Shown in pieces: positions 56,043-64,000 of a stretch of DNA of 64,000 nt. Every line of letters begins with the position of its first letter. Within the stretch, counting starts at the first letter, position 1. The DNA comes from Acidobacteriota bacterium (lineage in GTDB: Bacteria > Acidobacteriota > Blastocatellia > Pyrinomonadales > Pyrinomonadaceae): NCBI GenBank assembly GCA_019639195.1, contig JAHBSI010000001.1, positions 1,054,001 through 1,118,000 on the forward strand, in the 5' to 3' direction. The notes below the pieces were generated by a model, which was not told the DNA's origin, made no database searches, and saw nothing but the letters and a program-made list of their open reading frames with translations. The position numbers were made by a program, and so were the translations under genes.

Positions 56043-56143
56043 TTAATCAACACTACCTTTAGACAGATTGCCTTGATAAATCTCGCTTTCTTTCTCGACA
56101 AACTCCTTCGCCTTTTCAGTCATTCCGCTGGCGAGTCTTTTTC
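56043..56143 (-). pseudogene. thiC 3'-end fragment C
   Basis: The minus-strand frame reads 'LASGMTEKAKEFVEKESEIYQ' then 'GNLSKGSVD' and TAA (56043-56045), homologous to the ThiC C-terminus '[21 protein letters not shown]'. It has no upstream thiC sequence. Its 5' end is joined inside the 3' end of the DUF4386 gene at a GAAAAAG microhomology (56137-56143). It differs from the native thiC at many third positions, so it comes from another thiC lineage. Confidence 0.88.
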
Positions 56144-56803
56144 ATTTATTCCTCTAAATAAGAGCCACAGGCATGTTCCGATTTCACCAAAGGCGGCGGG
56201 CTTTGACGCGATATTTGAAACCAAACTTCCGCTGTAATTTTCAAACAGCGTGTTGCCGACAAAGCTGACGAGATAACCGCCGCCGCCGAGCATTAGCAGA
56301 ATGCCTAAAACTCTTGGCAAAAAACCCGATTTATAAACCAGCCGGCCAAAAGGAAGTAGCCAAAGTCCCCAAAAAACGCTTACAAGCAAGATGCCACTAT
56401 CGTAACGTTCCAGGAGAAGCATCAGTTGCGATTCGATATTCGGAAAGCCGGTATTTATGAGCGTCAAAGCGGCGTACTGGTTCTGCAGGTTGAGCATCGA
56501 TATCGGCACGCTGATGACCGATAGAACCACCATCAGTTTCGCGGCCATTTGGTTGACGGAATTGAGCAGTTTATACAGAACAAGCGGCAGAATGAGGAAC
56601 GCAACGTAGCAGATCACGCTGCTGAGAATGCTCAATCGGAAAAGCGTTTCGGAAGCGGCGATCTGTTGAAACGTTTTCGCCGCGTCGCCCCAAACGATCA
56701 ACTTTGAGGGAACGTATGCGAGGCTGAAGATGCCGGTTATTACGACGATCAGATAAAGAAGGCCCGCCGATCGTGCCGTGTTCTTGTTTGCTCCCAACCT
56801 CAT
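56120..56803 (-). CDS. DUF4386-family membrane protein
   Basis: This 227-residue protein has six hydrophobic segments and opens with 'NTARSAGLLYLIVVITGIFSLAYVPSKLI', the pattern of DUF4386 proteins; their function is unknown. The start at ATG 56803 overlaps the DUF6326-like stop as ATGA. The last residues 'DSPAE' and the TGA are not family sequence: they are thiC fragment C read in another frame. A broken second copy of its 3' end lies at 55022-55160. Confidence 0.85.
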   Translation of the reverse strand: MRLGANKNTARSAGLLYLIVVITGIFSLAYVPSKLIVWGDAAKTFQQIAASETLFRLSILSSVICYVAFLILPLVLYKLLNSVNQMAAKLMVVLSVISVPISMLNLQNQYAALTLINTGFPNIESQLMLLLERYDSGILLVSVFWGLWLLPFGRLVYKSGFLPRVLGILLMLGGGGYLVSFVGNTLFENYSGSLVSNIASKPAAFGEIGTCLWLLFRGINEKDSPAE

Positions 56804-57228
56804 TTGGTCTCGGCTCCTACCCTTTCCCAACGCCACGCATACCACACGATGAGCAACGCGAGAACGATCTCAACCATCGCGTAAAAGACATAGAAAGTTC
56901 GCCACTCGGAGATCGAATTCACGCCGACCAGCGCAACAAAGAGCGTGTAAAATATTCCTAACAAAATATTCAAAAGCCTGTTTATGAAAGGCTTCAAAAC
57001 AAGTGTCAGGAAGGTCATTAGCGCCGGTATCAATAGCAAAAACGAGGCGAGAAAAAGTTTTGTCGGGCTGTCCAGCATATTCACACCGGTCATTAATCCC
57101 TCAACTTTCTTCGGAACATACAGTTCAAAATAGTCGCCGTATAGATAGCAGCACGTGATCGAAACCCACAATGCCGAAAGCCGGAACTTGACGTTGATCT
57201 TAGCGTCCTGCAAATCGCCTTTCTTCAT
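56800..57228 (-). CDS. Four-helix membrane protein, DUF6326-like
   Basis: This 142-residue protein has four predicted membrane helices. The N-terminus 'INVKFRLSALWVSITCCYLYGDYFELYVP' and 'FYVFYAMVEIVLALLIVWYAWRW' fit what I know as DUF6326; function unknown. It forms a translationally coupled pair with the DUF4386 gene. Codon use is more AT-rich than in chromosomal neighbours. Confidence 0.78.
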   Translation of the reverse strand: MKKGDLQDAKINVKFRLSALWVSITCCYLYGDYFELYVPKKVEGLMTGVNMLDSPTKLFLASFLLLIPALMTFLTLVLKPFINRLLNILLGIFYTLFVALVGVNSISEWRTFYVFYAMVEIVLALLIVWYAWRWERVGAETK

Positions 57229-57318
57229 AGATCTAAAATATCTCTATTGAGTTAACTGCCGACTCTTGCGAGGCTGGATGAGAAGAGAATACGGACTTTC
57301 GGCCTGAGAAGTTCAATT

Positions 57319-57346
57319 AAAAAAGGGCGAAGCCGAAGCCCCGCCC
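57319..57346 (-). terminator. Terminator after arr and thiC fragment B
   Basis: GGGCG (57325-57329) pairs with CGCCC (57342-57346), with further GC pairing in the loop. On the minus strand it is followed by TTTTTT. It may be the original terminator of the thiC copy from which fragment B derives. Confidence 0.7.
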
Positions 57347-57369
57347 GATCGAAAACCTTATCCAACCAA

Positions 57370-57428
57370 ACTCCAAGTGATGCTCGTGGCTGCCGTCGGG
57401 CTTGCCGTGGTAGATCTCGCTGTAATTA
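57370..57428 (-). pseudogene. thiC 3'-end fragment B
   Basis: On the minus strand 'YSEIYHGKPDG' then 'SHEHHLEFGW' corresponds to the last codons of thiC ('GSEIYHGN...'). It shares a run of about 29 bases with fragment A (ending CTTGCCGTGGTAGATCTCGC on the plus strand) and 20 with native thiC (59580-59599). Homology starts only 18 bases after the arr stop codon. Confidence 0.8.
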
Positions 57429-57438
57429 TCGCGAATTC

Positions 57439-58182
57439 TCAGTTGATGATTTCTCCCTTGGTATTCGCCAACTTTTCTCGCCATACTTGTAGTTCTTCCG
57501 GCGTTATTCTAACGAAATCCGTAACTTCGCCGACGATCTTCAGTGGTGCCTGGCTGCGATATGAGCGGGTCGGATTGCCCGGAAATTTTTTGTCAGTCAC
57601 GTTGGGATCATTTTCAAAAGTTCCTGTCGGTTCAACGATATAAACCCGTTCGTGTCCATCGCCGCTTGCCAAAGCTGCGGCAAGTCCCGCTCCGTTTGCC
57701 AAAGCCGTGAAATAAATGTGATTCATTACGAGTTCGGCTTTGTAATTAGATCTGCCTCCGGCAGTCAGCAAATCGCCAACCTGCAGATCGGCTCTTGTTC
57801 CGTGATAAAAAGGACCTTTGTCAGATAGCCTATCTCTGAACGAATCTGCCAATTCGTAGTTCTTTCTTGCGTTATCAGCGTCGCTTAATTCTTCATAGCA
57901 TTCGGCAATGTTTCGATACAAAGCAGGAAAAGCCGACTTAACTGTGTCGTCATTTATTTTTAATCCAAACTCCAAAGCGGTTTCGAGCCATTTCAATTTG
58001 TCGGAAACATTTTTTTGCCGCCGAGCCACATAATAAGCCGCCGTAAATTTTTCAAAGTCATTTGTCGCTTTGCTCCAAGCCTGAAAAAACAGTCTACCGG
58101 CGTCTTCAGGTTCGCCTTTATCTTCCATCTCCATCCCTTGAAGACAGAGCTTAATAACATCGTTGTTCGGGCTAAATTCCAT
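57439..58182 (-). CDS. arr: Rifampin ADP-ribosyltransferase (Arr) with N-terminal helical-repeat domain
   Basis: Residues about 125-247 are a complete Arr domain, which inactivates rifamycins by NAD-dependent ADP-ribosylation: 'PFYHGTRADLQVGDLL', 'MNHIYFTALANGAGLAAALA', 'RVYIVEPTGTFENDPNVTD' and 'KKFPGNPTRSYRS' carry the His, Tyr and Asp positions of the fold. Usual Arr proteins are about 140 residues. Here about 120 helical residues precede it ('GRLFFQAWSKATNDFEKFTAAYYVARRQ', 'YRNIAECYEELSDADNARKNYELA'), a TPR-like module. The start is ATG 58182 (TTG at 58188 also in frame). It is bounded by thiC fragments A and B. AT-richer than the chromosome. Confidence 0.9.
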   Translation of the reverse strand: MEFSPNNDVIKLCLQGMEMEDKGEPEDAGRLFFQAWSKATNDFEKFTAAYYVARRQKNVSDKLKWLETALEFGLKINDDTVKSAFPALYRNIAECYEELSDADNARKNYELADSFRDRLSDKGPFYHGTRADLQVGDLLTAGGRSNYKAELVMNHIYFTALANGAGLAAALASGDGHERVYIVEPTGTFENDPNVTDKKFPGNPTRSYRSQAPLKIVGEVTDFVRITPEELQVWREKLANTKGEIIN

Positions 58183-58203
58183 TTTCAATATCTGACATTG
58201 GCT

Positions 58204-58365
58204 CTAACGATGTTCCGTCGGAACGTCGGGCTTGCCGTGGTAGATCTCGCTGCCTGTTGCGACGAACTCTTTTGCCTTTTCGCTCATGCCGACGGCGAGG
58301 CTTTTTCGGCTTCGATGTTTTGTGATTCGGCGTATTCGCGGGTGTTTTGGGTGTGGACCGTCTAC
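58204..58365 (-). pseudogene. thiC 3'-end fragment A
   Basis: On the minus strand 'TREYAESQNIEAEKA', a one-base deletion, then '[21 protein letters not shown]' and 'GKPDVPTEHR', TAG. The 3' 70 bases are nearly identical to native thiC, the 5' part is clearly diverged, and the last eleven residues differ. Its stop is 22 bases before the arr start codon, so it forms the arr upstream region. Confidence 0.92.
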
Positions 58366-58398
58366 TTGCGCCGACGGAGCCATAATTGCCACAACCAC

Positions 58399-58497
58399 AG
58401 GCTTTAGCCGAAATTAAATAAAATATCAATCTTGCCTTTTGCTTTCGTCTTATGCTGTCAGGAATTTGATTTATTCTTTCTTATTCGGCTAAAGCCT
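58399..58497. repeat. 14-bp perfect inverted repeat flanking an AT-rich spacer
   Basis: AGGCTTTAGCCGAA (58399-58412) and TTCGGCTAAAGCCT (58484-58497) are perfect reverse complements. The core GGCTTTAGCC resembles the REP palindrome at 27971. The remaining sequence up to 58596 is AT-rich and holds no recognised gene. Confidence 0.7.
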
Positions 58498-58596
58498 TGT
58501 CTATCTTGTCTTATCAATCCGTCAGCAATTCATGTTTATTAGAATTATCTTTACAAGATACTTTCTGTCTTCGTATGACAAACCTGCATTTTAATT

Positions 58597-59511
58597 TTAC
58601 TTCAGCTTAATCAGCATGAATTGAAAAATATCGAATTCCTTTCGTAATAATTCCCCAAACTCAATCCACCTACTAATTACGCTTTGATTTTGCATGACTT
58701 GATTTTCACTAAATAATCCATTTTGTAAATTCTCAAGCAAGGGGGCGGATTGTGATAGATTTGTCATTTCAGTTGTTGGTTGCCCGTCTCGAAACCTCAA
58801 AAAATCATAAATGGTTTGCCCCAGAGTTGACTGATTTTCAAGAATGGTCGGATCATGAAAACAGATTTCCTTTCCAGTTTCCAGATAACTGTATTTATGT
58901 TTATGGGTCGTCACTTTTGCATGAGGGGGAATAACTATATGTTCCTTTAAGATTGGTATATTTTGGAATCTAATACTTCCAGTTGAAGTTACAATGTTTT
59001 GTGTTTGTGCATCGAAGGGATCAAAGAAAATCCAATGCCAAGGTCGCCAACTTAAAAGTGAAGACATGTGAACCGCTAATAGATAAGCAGTCCTATTTAG
59101 AAATAAAGGGGCTGTATAAAAAGCTTTACCTTTCCCCAATGTATCCAATTTGGTTTTTAAATCAAATAGAACATTGTGCTGATAGTCTGTATGTTTTGGC
59201 TGTTTGTTTCTCAATTCAAAAAACAAAGTTCTTGGCGAATAGTTGGCTTTCAGTCGCTTCCTGTCCCTAATAATTTTAGAGCTACTGTTGTTTGGGTAAG
59301 CAAAAGACCTCTTGAATTGTATATACAGCGGACTGATAGACTCAATTAGGGCATCTGCCCCGTAAATCACTTCATCTTTTTTTGACAAAGGCACTAATGC
59401 AAAAGGTGACCGAGGAAACCTCGTAATTGTCAGCATAGATTGAATCATGAAGCCGACAAGATCTTCTGTGAAGTCTGGTACTATTAAGTTAGATTTGCTG
59501 ACTGTGCTCAC
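58597..59511 (-). CDS. Orphan AT-rich protein of unknown function
   Basis: This 304-residue protein has no domain I can name, no signal peptide and no membrane helix. Notable segments: 'YIQFKRSFAYPNNSSSKIIRDRKRL', 'LFFELRNKQPKHTDYQHNVLFDLKTKL', 'YTAPLFLNRTAYLLAVH', 'IVIPPHAKVTTHKHKYSYL'. Start GTG 59511. It begins 40 bases after the thiC stop and may be transcribed with it. The base composition is far more AT-rich than thiC, which points to transfer. It does not resemble tyrosine or serine recombinases or a transposase. Confidence 0.75.
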   Translation of the reverse strand: MSTVSKSNLIVPDFTEDLVGFMIQSMLTITRFPRSPFALVPLSKKDEVIYGADALIESISPLYIQFKRSFAYPNNSSSKIIRDRKRLKANYSPRTLFFELRNKQPKHTDYQHNVLFDLKTKLDTLGKGKAFYTAPLFLNRTAYLLAVHMSSLLSWRPWHWIFFDPFDAQTQNIVTSTGSIRFQNIPILKEHIVIPPHAKVTTHKHKYSYLETGKEICFHDPTILENQSTLGQTIYDFLRFRDGQPTTEMTNLSQSAPLLENLQNGLFSENQVMQNQSVISRWIEFGELLRKEFDIFQFMLIKLK

Positions 59512-59551
59512 TTTAATGTTCTAATACTAACGCAAAATGCTTACTCAAGAT

Positions 59552-61801
<2,250 letters not shown>

Positions 61802-61820
61802 TTAAGATATACTAACCAAT

Positions 61821-61843
61821 GGTGTTAATATATGTTTAACACC
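61821..61843. repeat. 8-bp inverted repeat upstream of an exported-protein gene
   Basis: GGTGTTAA (61821-61828) and TTAACACC (61836-61843), 7-base spacer, 17 bases before the start codon at 61861. It overlaps a TAATAT sequence that could be a -10 box. Possible operator; the regulator is unknown. Confidence 0.5.
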
Positions 61844-61860
61844 GCGAATCGAGTGAGAGT

Positions 61861-62376
61861 ATGAAAAAACTCATCCTGGCGATCATTGCAGTCTGCTGTG
61901 TACAGCTTGCCTATACCGCGTATAACGCGACTGAGGCGGGCCGGCAGGAACTTGCGCGCGTGATCTCAAATCCGATCGCACCGCCTTTTGCAAGGATGCC
62001 GGTCGCCGATATCGAGCCAACGCAGGATGAGGCCGTTGACCTCGATCAGGATGAAGATATTGTCGTGGCCGAGACTTCTCCGACCCGAAGGGTGGCCCCG
62101 AGACGTAAGTTTCGACGGAATCAGGTCTTGACCTACGTGCGAGATTTTGAGACGACCAGTATTGTCGTTCCAAAGGGCGAAAAGTACGAATTCAAAGCTC
62201 CTGCCGCAGAAGAAACGAAAGTAGCGTCGTTTGTTGAGAAAAAGAAGCCGAGAACCGTTGTCTCGGCCGTTGAACCGCGACAAAAACGCGAGAAGCGGAC
62301 GATCCTCGATAAGACCGGCTCCGTGATCAAGAAGCCTTTCAAATGGCTGAAGAATATCTTTGCAAAGAACGATTGA
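61861..62376 (+). CDS. Small membrane-anchored or exported basic protein
   Basis: This 171-residue protein has an N-terminal hydrophobic segment ('LILAIIAVCCVQLAYTAY'), an acidic stretch ('DEAVDLDQDEDIVVAE'), then a basic C-terminal part ('RRVAPRRKFRRN', 'KKPRTVVSAVEPRQKREKR', 'IKKPFKWLKNIF'). No family recognised. It is divergent from thiC and followed by a strong terminator, so it is monocistronic. Confidence 0.7.
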   Translation: MKKLILAIIAVCCVQLAYTAYNATEAGRQELARVISNPIAPPFARMPVADIEPTQDEAVDLDQDEDIVVAETSPTRRVAPRRKFRRNQVLTYVRDFETTSIVVPKGEKYEFKAPAAEETKVASFVEKKKPRTVVSAVEPRQKREKRTILDKTGSVIKKPFKWLKNIFAKND

Positions 62377-62397
62377 CCGATCGCCGGCGAAAGGAAT

Positions 62398-62438
62398 AAA
62401 AAGGCTGTCCGCGGATGATGAGTTCGGGACAGCCTTTT
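62398..62438 (+). terminator. Bidirectional Rho-independent terminator
   Basis: AAAAGGCTGTCC (62399-62410) pairs with GGACAGCCTTTT (62427-62438), 12 perfect pairs, with T and A runs at the ends. It ends the plus-strand gene at 62376 and, on the other strand, the tRNA transcript. Confidence 0.92.
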
Positions 62439-62450
62439 CGTTGAAATATG

Positions 62451-62527
62451 TGGTGGCGGGGGGGAGACTTGAACTCCCGACCTCAGGGTTATGAATCCTG
62501 TGCTCTAACCAGCTGAGCTACCCAGCC
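62451..62527 (-). tRNA. tRNA-Met (anticodon CAT), elongator type
   Basis: This 77-nt cloverleaf on the minus strand starts GGCTGGG and ends CCCCGCC-A-CCA, with CCA encoded. D-arm GCTC/GAGC, anticodon loop TTCATAA, T-arm GGGAG-TTCAAGT-CTCCC. An initiator tRNA is excluded because position 1 pairs and the three-GC anticodon stem is missing. A CAT tRNA that is lysidine-modified to read AUA is an alternative. Two non-Watson-Crick positions are seen: U4/C69 and A31/C39. Confidence 0.93.
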
Positions 62528-62686
62528 ACGAACACTCGATTATAAATGAGGCTTCGGGAAAAGCAAACGCAAAATATGCCACGGCCGGCTGGGGGCCAAC
62601 GACCCGCTGCCGGCTTTCGCGATGACTTGGCGTATATTAGAAGATAAGGAAGTATTGGGCGACGATCGGCTGATCGAGAACGAACC

Positions 62687-63613
62687 ATGAAGTCAGGCAG
62701 TCTCATTACTGGTGTTTTGTTGTTCTTCGCATTGAGTCTGACTGCGTTTGCACAAGCTCGTCCCATTACGATCAAGACCGAGCCGAATACGCAGGTTTTT
62801 GTTGACGGCGTGTCATACGGAAGGACCGGTGAGGACGGAATTCTCAAGATACGGAAGCTTTCCGCCGAGACGCATACCTTAAAGCTGCAGAGCGACGGCT
62901 TTAAGGAGAAGACTCAACGACTCTTGGGTACGGCAAAAGGTGAGGTCGCGATCTCACTCTCAAAAACCACGGACAAGGCCGAATTGAAGTTTCAGGAGGC
63001 GGGAAGGCTGGCACAGATCGACCGCGATAAGGCGATCGCAGCCTATGCGGAGGCGATAAAGCTGCGGCCGGGCTATGTCGATGCCTATATTGCGATGGCG
63101 CGTCTCCAGAATGACAGCGCTGATGTTTTGGGCGCGCAGAAGACTATCGCGACGGTCAGACGCCTTCGGCCCGGGATCGCTGAGGTAACGGCGGTCGAGG
63201 CCCGGATCCTAAAAGACGGCGGATATCCGGAGAAGGCCATCGCCGCCTTCAAGAAAGCGATCGTCGAGGGCAAGGGCTTTCAGCCCGAGGCATACACCGG
63301 ACTTGGCCTTCTATATAAGGAAAAAGCAGAAACTGCAGGCGGTGAAGGCGATCTGGATAGCGAGCGGGCGAACTATGACGAGGCCGCTAAGAATCTCAAG
63401 GTCGCACTAAAACAGCTTGGGAGTGCTCCGGACGCGATCGTGCTCTATCAGTTGTTGGGCCTCGTTTTCGAAAGAACGCGGCAATACCCGCAGGCGATCG
63501 CCCTCTATAAGGAGTTTTTGGACATTTTTCCCGATACGCCGGAGGCAACTTCGGTCCGCTCGTTCATCGTTCAACTCGAAAAACAGATGGCCGCAACGCC
63601 GCAAGCCCAATAA
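62687..63613 (+). CDS. Exported PEGA-domain and TPR protein
   Basis: This 308-residue protein has a signal peptide ('LLFFALSLTAFAQ'). A PEGA beta-sandwich covers about 25-95 ('ITIKTEPNTQVFVDGVSYGRTGEDGILKIRKLSAETHTLKL' in pattern). TPR repeats run to the end ('AIAAYAEAIKLRPGYVDAYIAMARL', 'AIALYKEFLDIFPDTPEA'). PEGA domains often occur in S-layer or envelope-associated proteins. It lies upstream of pilB but is separated by a promoter. Confidence 0.85.
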   Translation: MKSGSLITGVLLFFALSLTAFAQARPITIKTEPNTQVFVDGVSYGRTGEDGILKIRKLSAETHTLKLQSDGFKEKTQRLLGTAKGEVAISLSKTTDKAELKFQEAGRLAQIDRDKAIAAYAEAIKLRPGYVDAYIAMARLQNDSADVLGAQKTIATVRRLRPGIAEVTAVEARILKDGGYPEKAIAAFKKAIVEGKGFQPEAYTGLGLLYKEKAETAGGEGDLDSERANYDEAAKNLKVALKQLGSAPDAIVLYQLLGLVFERTRQYPQAIALYKEFLDIFPDTPEATSVRSFIVQLEKQMAATPQAQ

Positions 63614-63690
63614 TTTGCTCATTGTCTATCAATTTGACCGATTTTCCGGAGATCTATTCGGTCAACCTGCACCACAAATCTCGAAATTTT

Positions 63691-63748
63691 GTTGACACGC
63701 TCGTGTTTAACTATTACTATTAGGTGTCAACGATGTTTATCATCGTTG
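63691..63748 (+). promoter_or_regulatory. pilB promoter with overlapping palindromes
   Basis: -35 TTGACA (63692-63697), 17-base spacer, -10 TACTAT (63715-63720). GTTGACAC (63691-63698) and GTGTCAAC (63724-63731) form a perfect inverted repeat spanning the promoter. CAACGATG (63728-63735) and CATCGTTG (63741-63748) form a second perfect hairpin sharing CAAC with the first. The leader to the pilB ATG is about 115 bases. Confidence 0.65.
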
Positions 63749-63844
63749 TTCTGACGACCCACTTCTCAAAATACAAGTCCGCTCCGAAAGCGAGATTTCC
63801 GCCAGGAACCCGCCCCGGAAGAAGGGATCTTTAACCCACTCTAA

Positions 63845-64000
63845 ATGTCAGCAAAACTCGGAGAAATTCTTGTCCGCGAAAACCTCATCACTCCGCAGCA
63901 ATTGCGGGATGCGCTTGAGTATCAGCGGAATAACGGAGGCAGGCTCGGTTCCAACCTTGTCAAGCTGGGCGTAGTCTCCGATGACGTAGTTACGGCCGTT
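63845..64000 (+). CDS. pilB: Type IV pilus/type II secretion ATPase PilB, N-terminus (truncated by window edge)
   Basis: The first 52 codons encode an MshEN domain: 'KLGEILVRENLITPQQLRDALEYQRNNGGRLGSNLVKLGVV' in pattern. This domain opens PilB/GspE-type secretion ATPases and in some binds cyclic-di-GMP. The ATPase itself is beyond the window. GspE or a stand-alone MshEN protein cannot be excluded. Confidence 0.75.
   Translation, partial: MSAKLGEILVRENLITPQQLRDALEYQRNNGGRLGSNLVKLGVVSDDVVTAV

Noticed and set aside
58172..58429. Short minus-strand frames in the thiC fragment A region as real small genes
   Set aside because: One encodes the ThiC C-terminal motif after unrelated sequence, as expected for a frameshifted fragment, not an independent gene.
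55000..59550. A classical integron with attC sites (because arr is a common integron cassette gene)
   Set aside because: No intI-like gene, no GTTRRRY core at the module borders and no attC-type imperfect palindromes were seen; the shared borders are thiC coding fragments.
62451..62527. tRNA gene as attachment site of the 55-59 kb modules
   Set aside because: The tRNA is intact, lies upstream of thiC on the other side, and no tRNA 3'-end copy occurs near the modules.

Overview
The window looks like a chromosomal segment of a Gram-negative bacterium of the Acidobacteriota, most likely class Blastocatellia. This is inferred from gene style, not from a marker gene: many exported TonB-C, TPR, CSLREA/beta-helix and FG-GAP proteins, a winged-helix/transmembrane/TolB-propeller regulator, moderately high GC, and intergenic REP-like palindromes. 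Nearly all genes are intact and tightly packed.

Layout. 1-6.6 kb: the end of an RNase E/G gene, a membrane-bound winged-helix propeller regulator, and three exported proteins. 6.7-13.1 kb: a minus-strand proteostasis block (Clp ATPase without a middle domain, GrpE, ClpB, Hsp20) with clear terminators and an Hsp20 promoter that carries an operator-like palindrome. 13.2-14.9 kb: an exported protein whose promoter spacer is a (CT)11 dinucleotide tract, a candidate phase-variable switch. 15.1-20.5 kb: a plus-strand nucleoside uptake and salvage operon (two ABC permeases, purine nucleoside phosphorylase, uridine kinase, cytidine deaminase, exported amidohydrolase). 20.6-28.9 kb: TonB-C protein, M28 peptidase with FG-GAP repeats, a J-domain protein, a YhiN-type flavoprotein, a DinB-like protein, small unknowns and a repeat-rich gap. 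29-32 kb: a 1004-residue exported TPR protein with an SPTPE minisatellite.

31.9-54.0 kb is a long minus-strand surface polysaccharide locus: O-antigen ligase/polymerase, TPR membrane protein, a WecA-type initiating transferase fused to a Rossmann domain, several glycosyltransferases, RmlA- and RmlC-like enzymes, an AsnB-type amidotransferase, five small-molecule methyltransferases, a Wzx-type flippase and a DegT aminotransferase. Its centre (about 43-46.9 kb) is visibly more AT-rich than its flanks, which suggests recent exchange.

54.8-61.6 kb is the most unusual region. An intact thiC with a TPP riboswitch is followed downstream by small, AT-richer gene modules (an orphan; a rifampin ADP-ribosyltransferase; a DUF6326-DUF4386 pair; an ArsR-VOC pair with a broken DUF4386 remnant). 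Three separate, diverged fragments of a thiC 3' end lie between the modules. This looks like repeated acquisition of DNA at the 3' end of thiC. No integrase is visible in the window.

61.8-64 kb: a small exported protein, tRNA-Met(CAT), a PEGA/TPR protein and the start of pilB, preceded by a promoter and two mutually exclusive hairpins.
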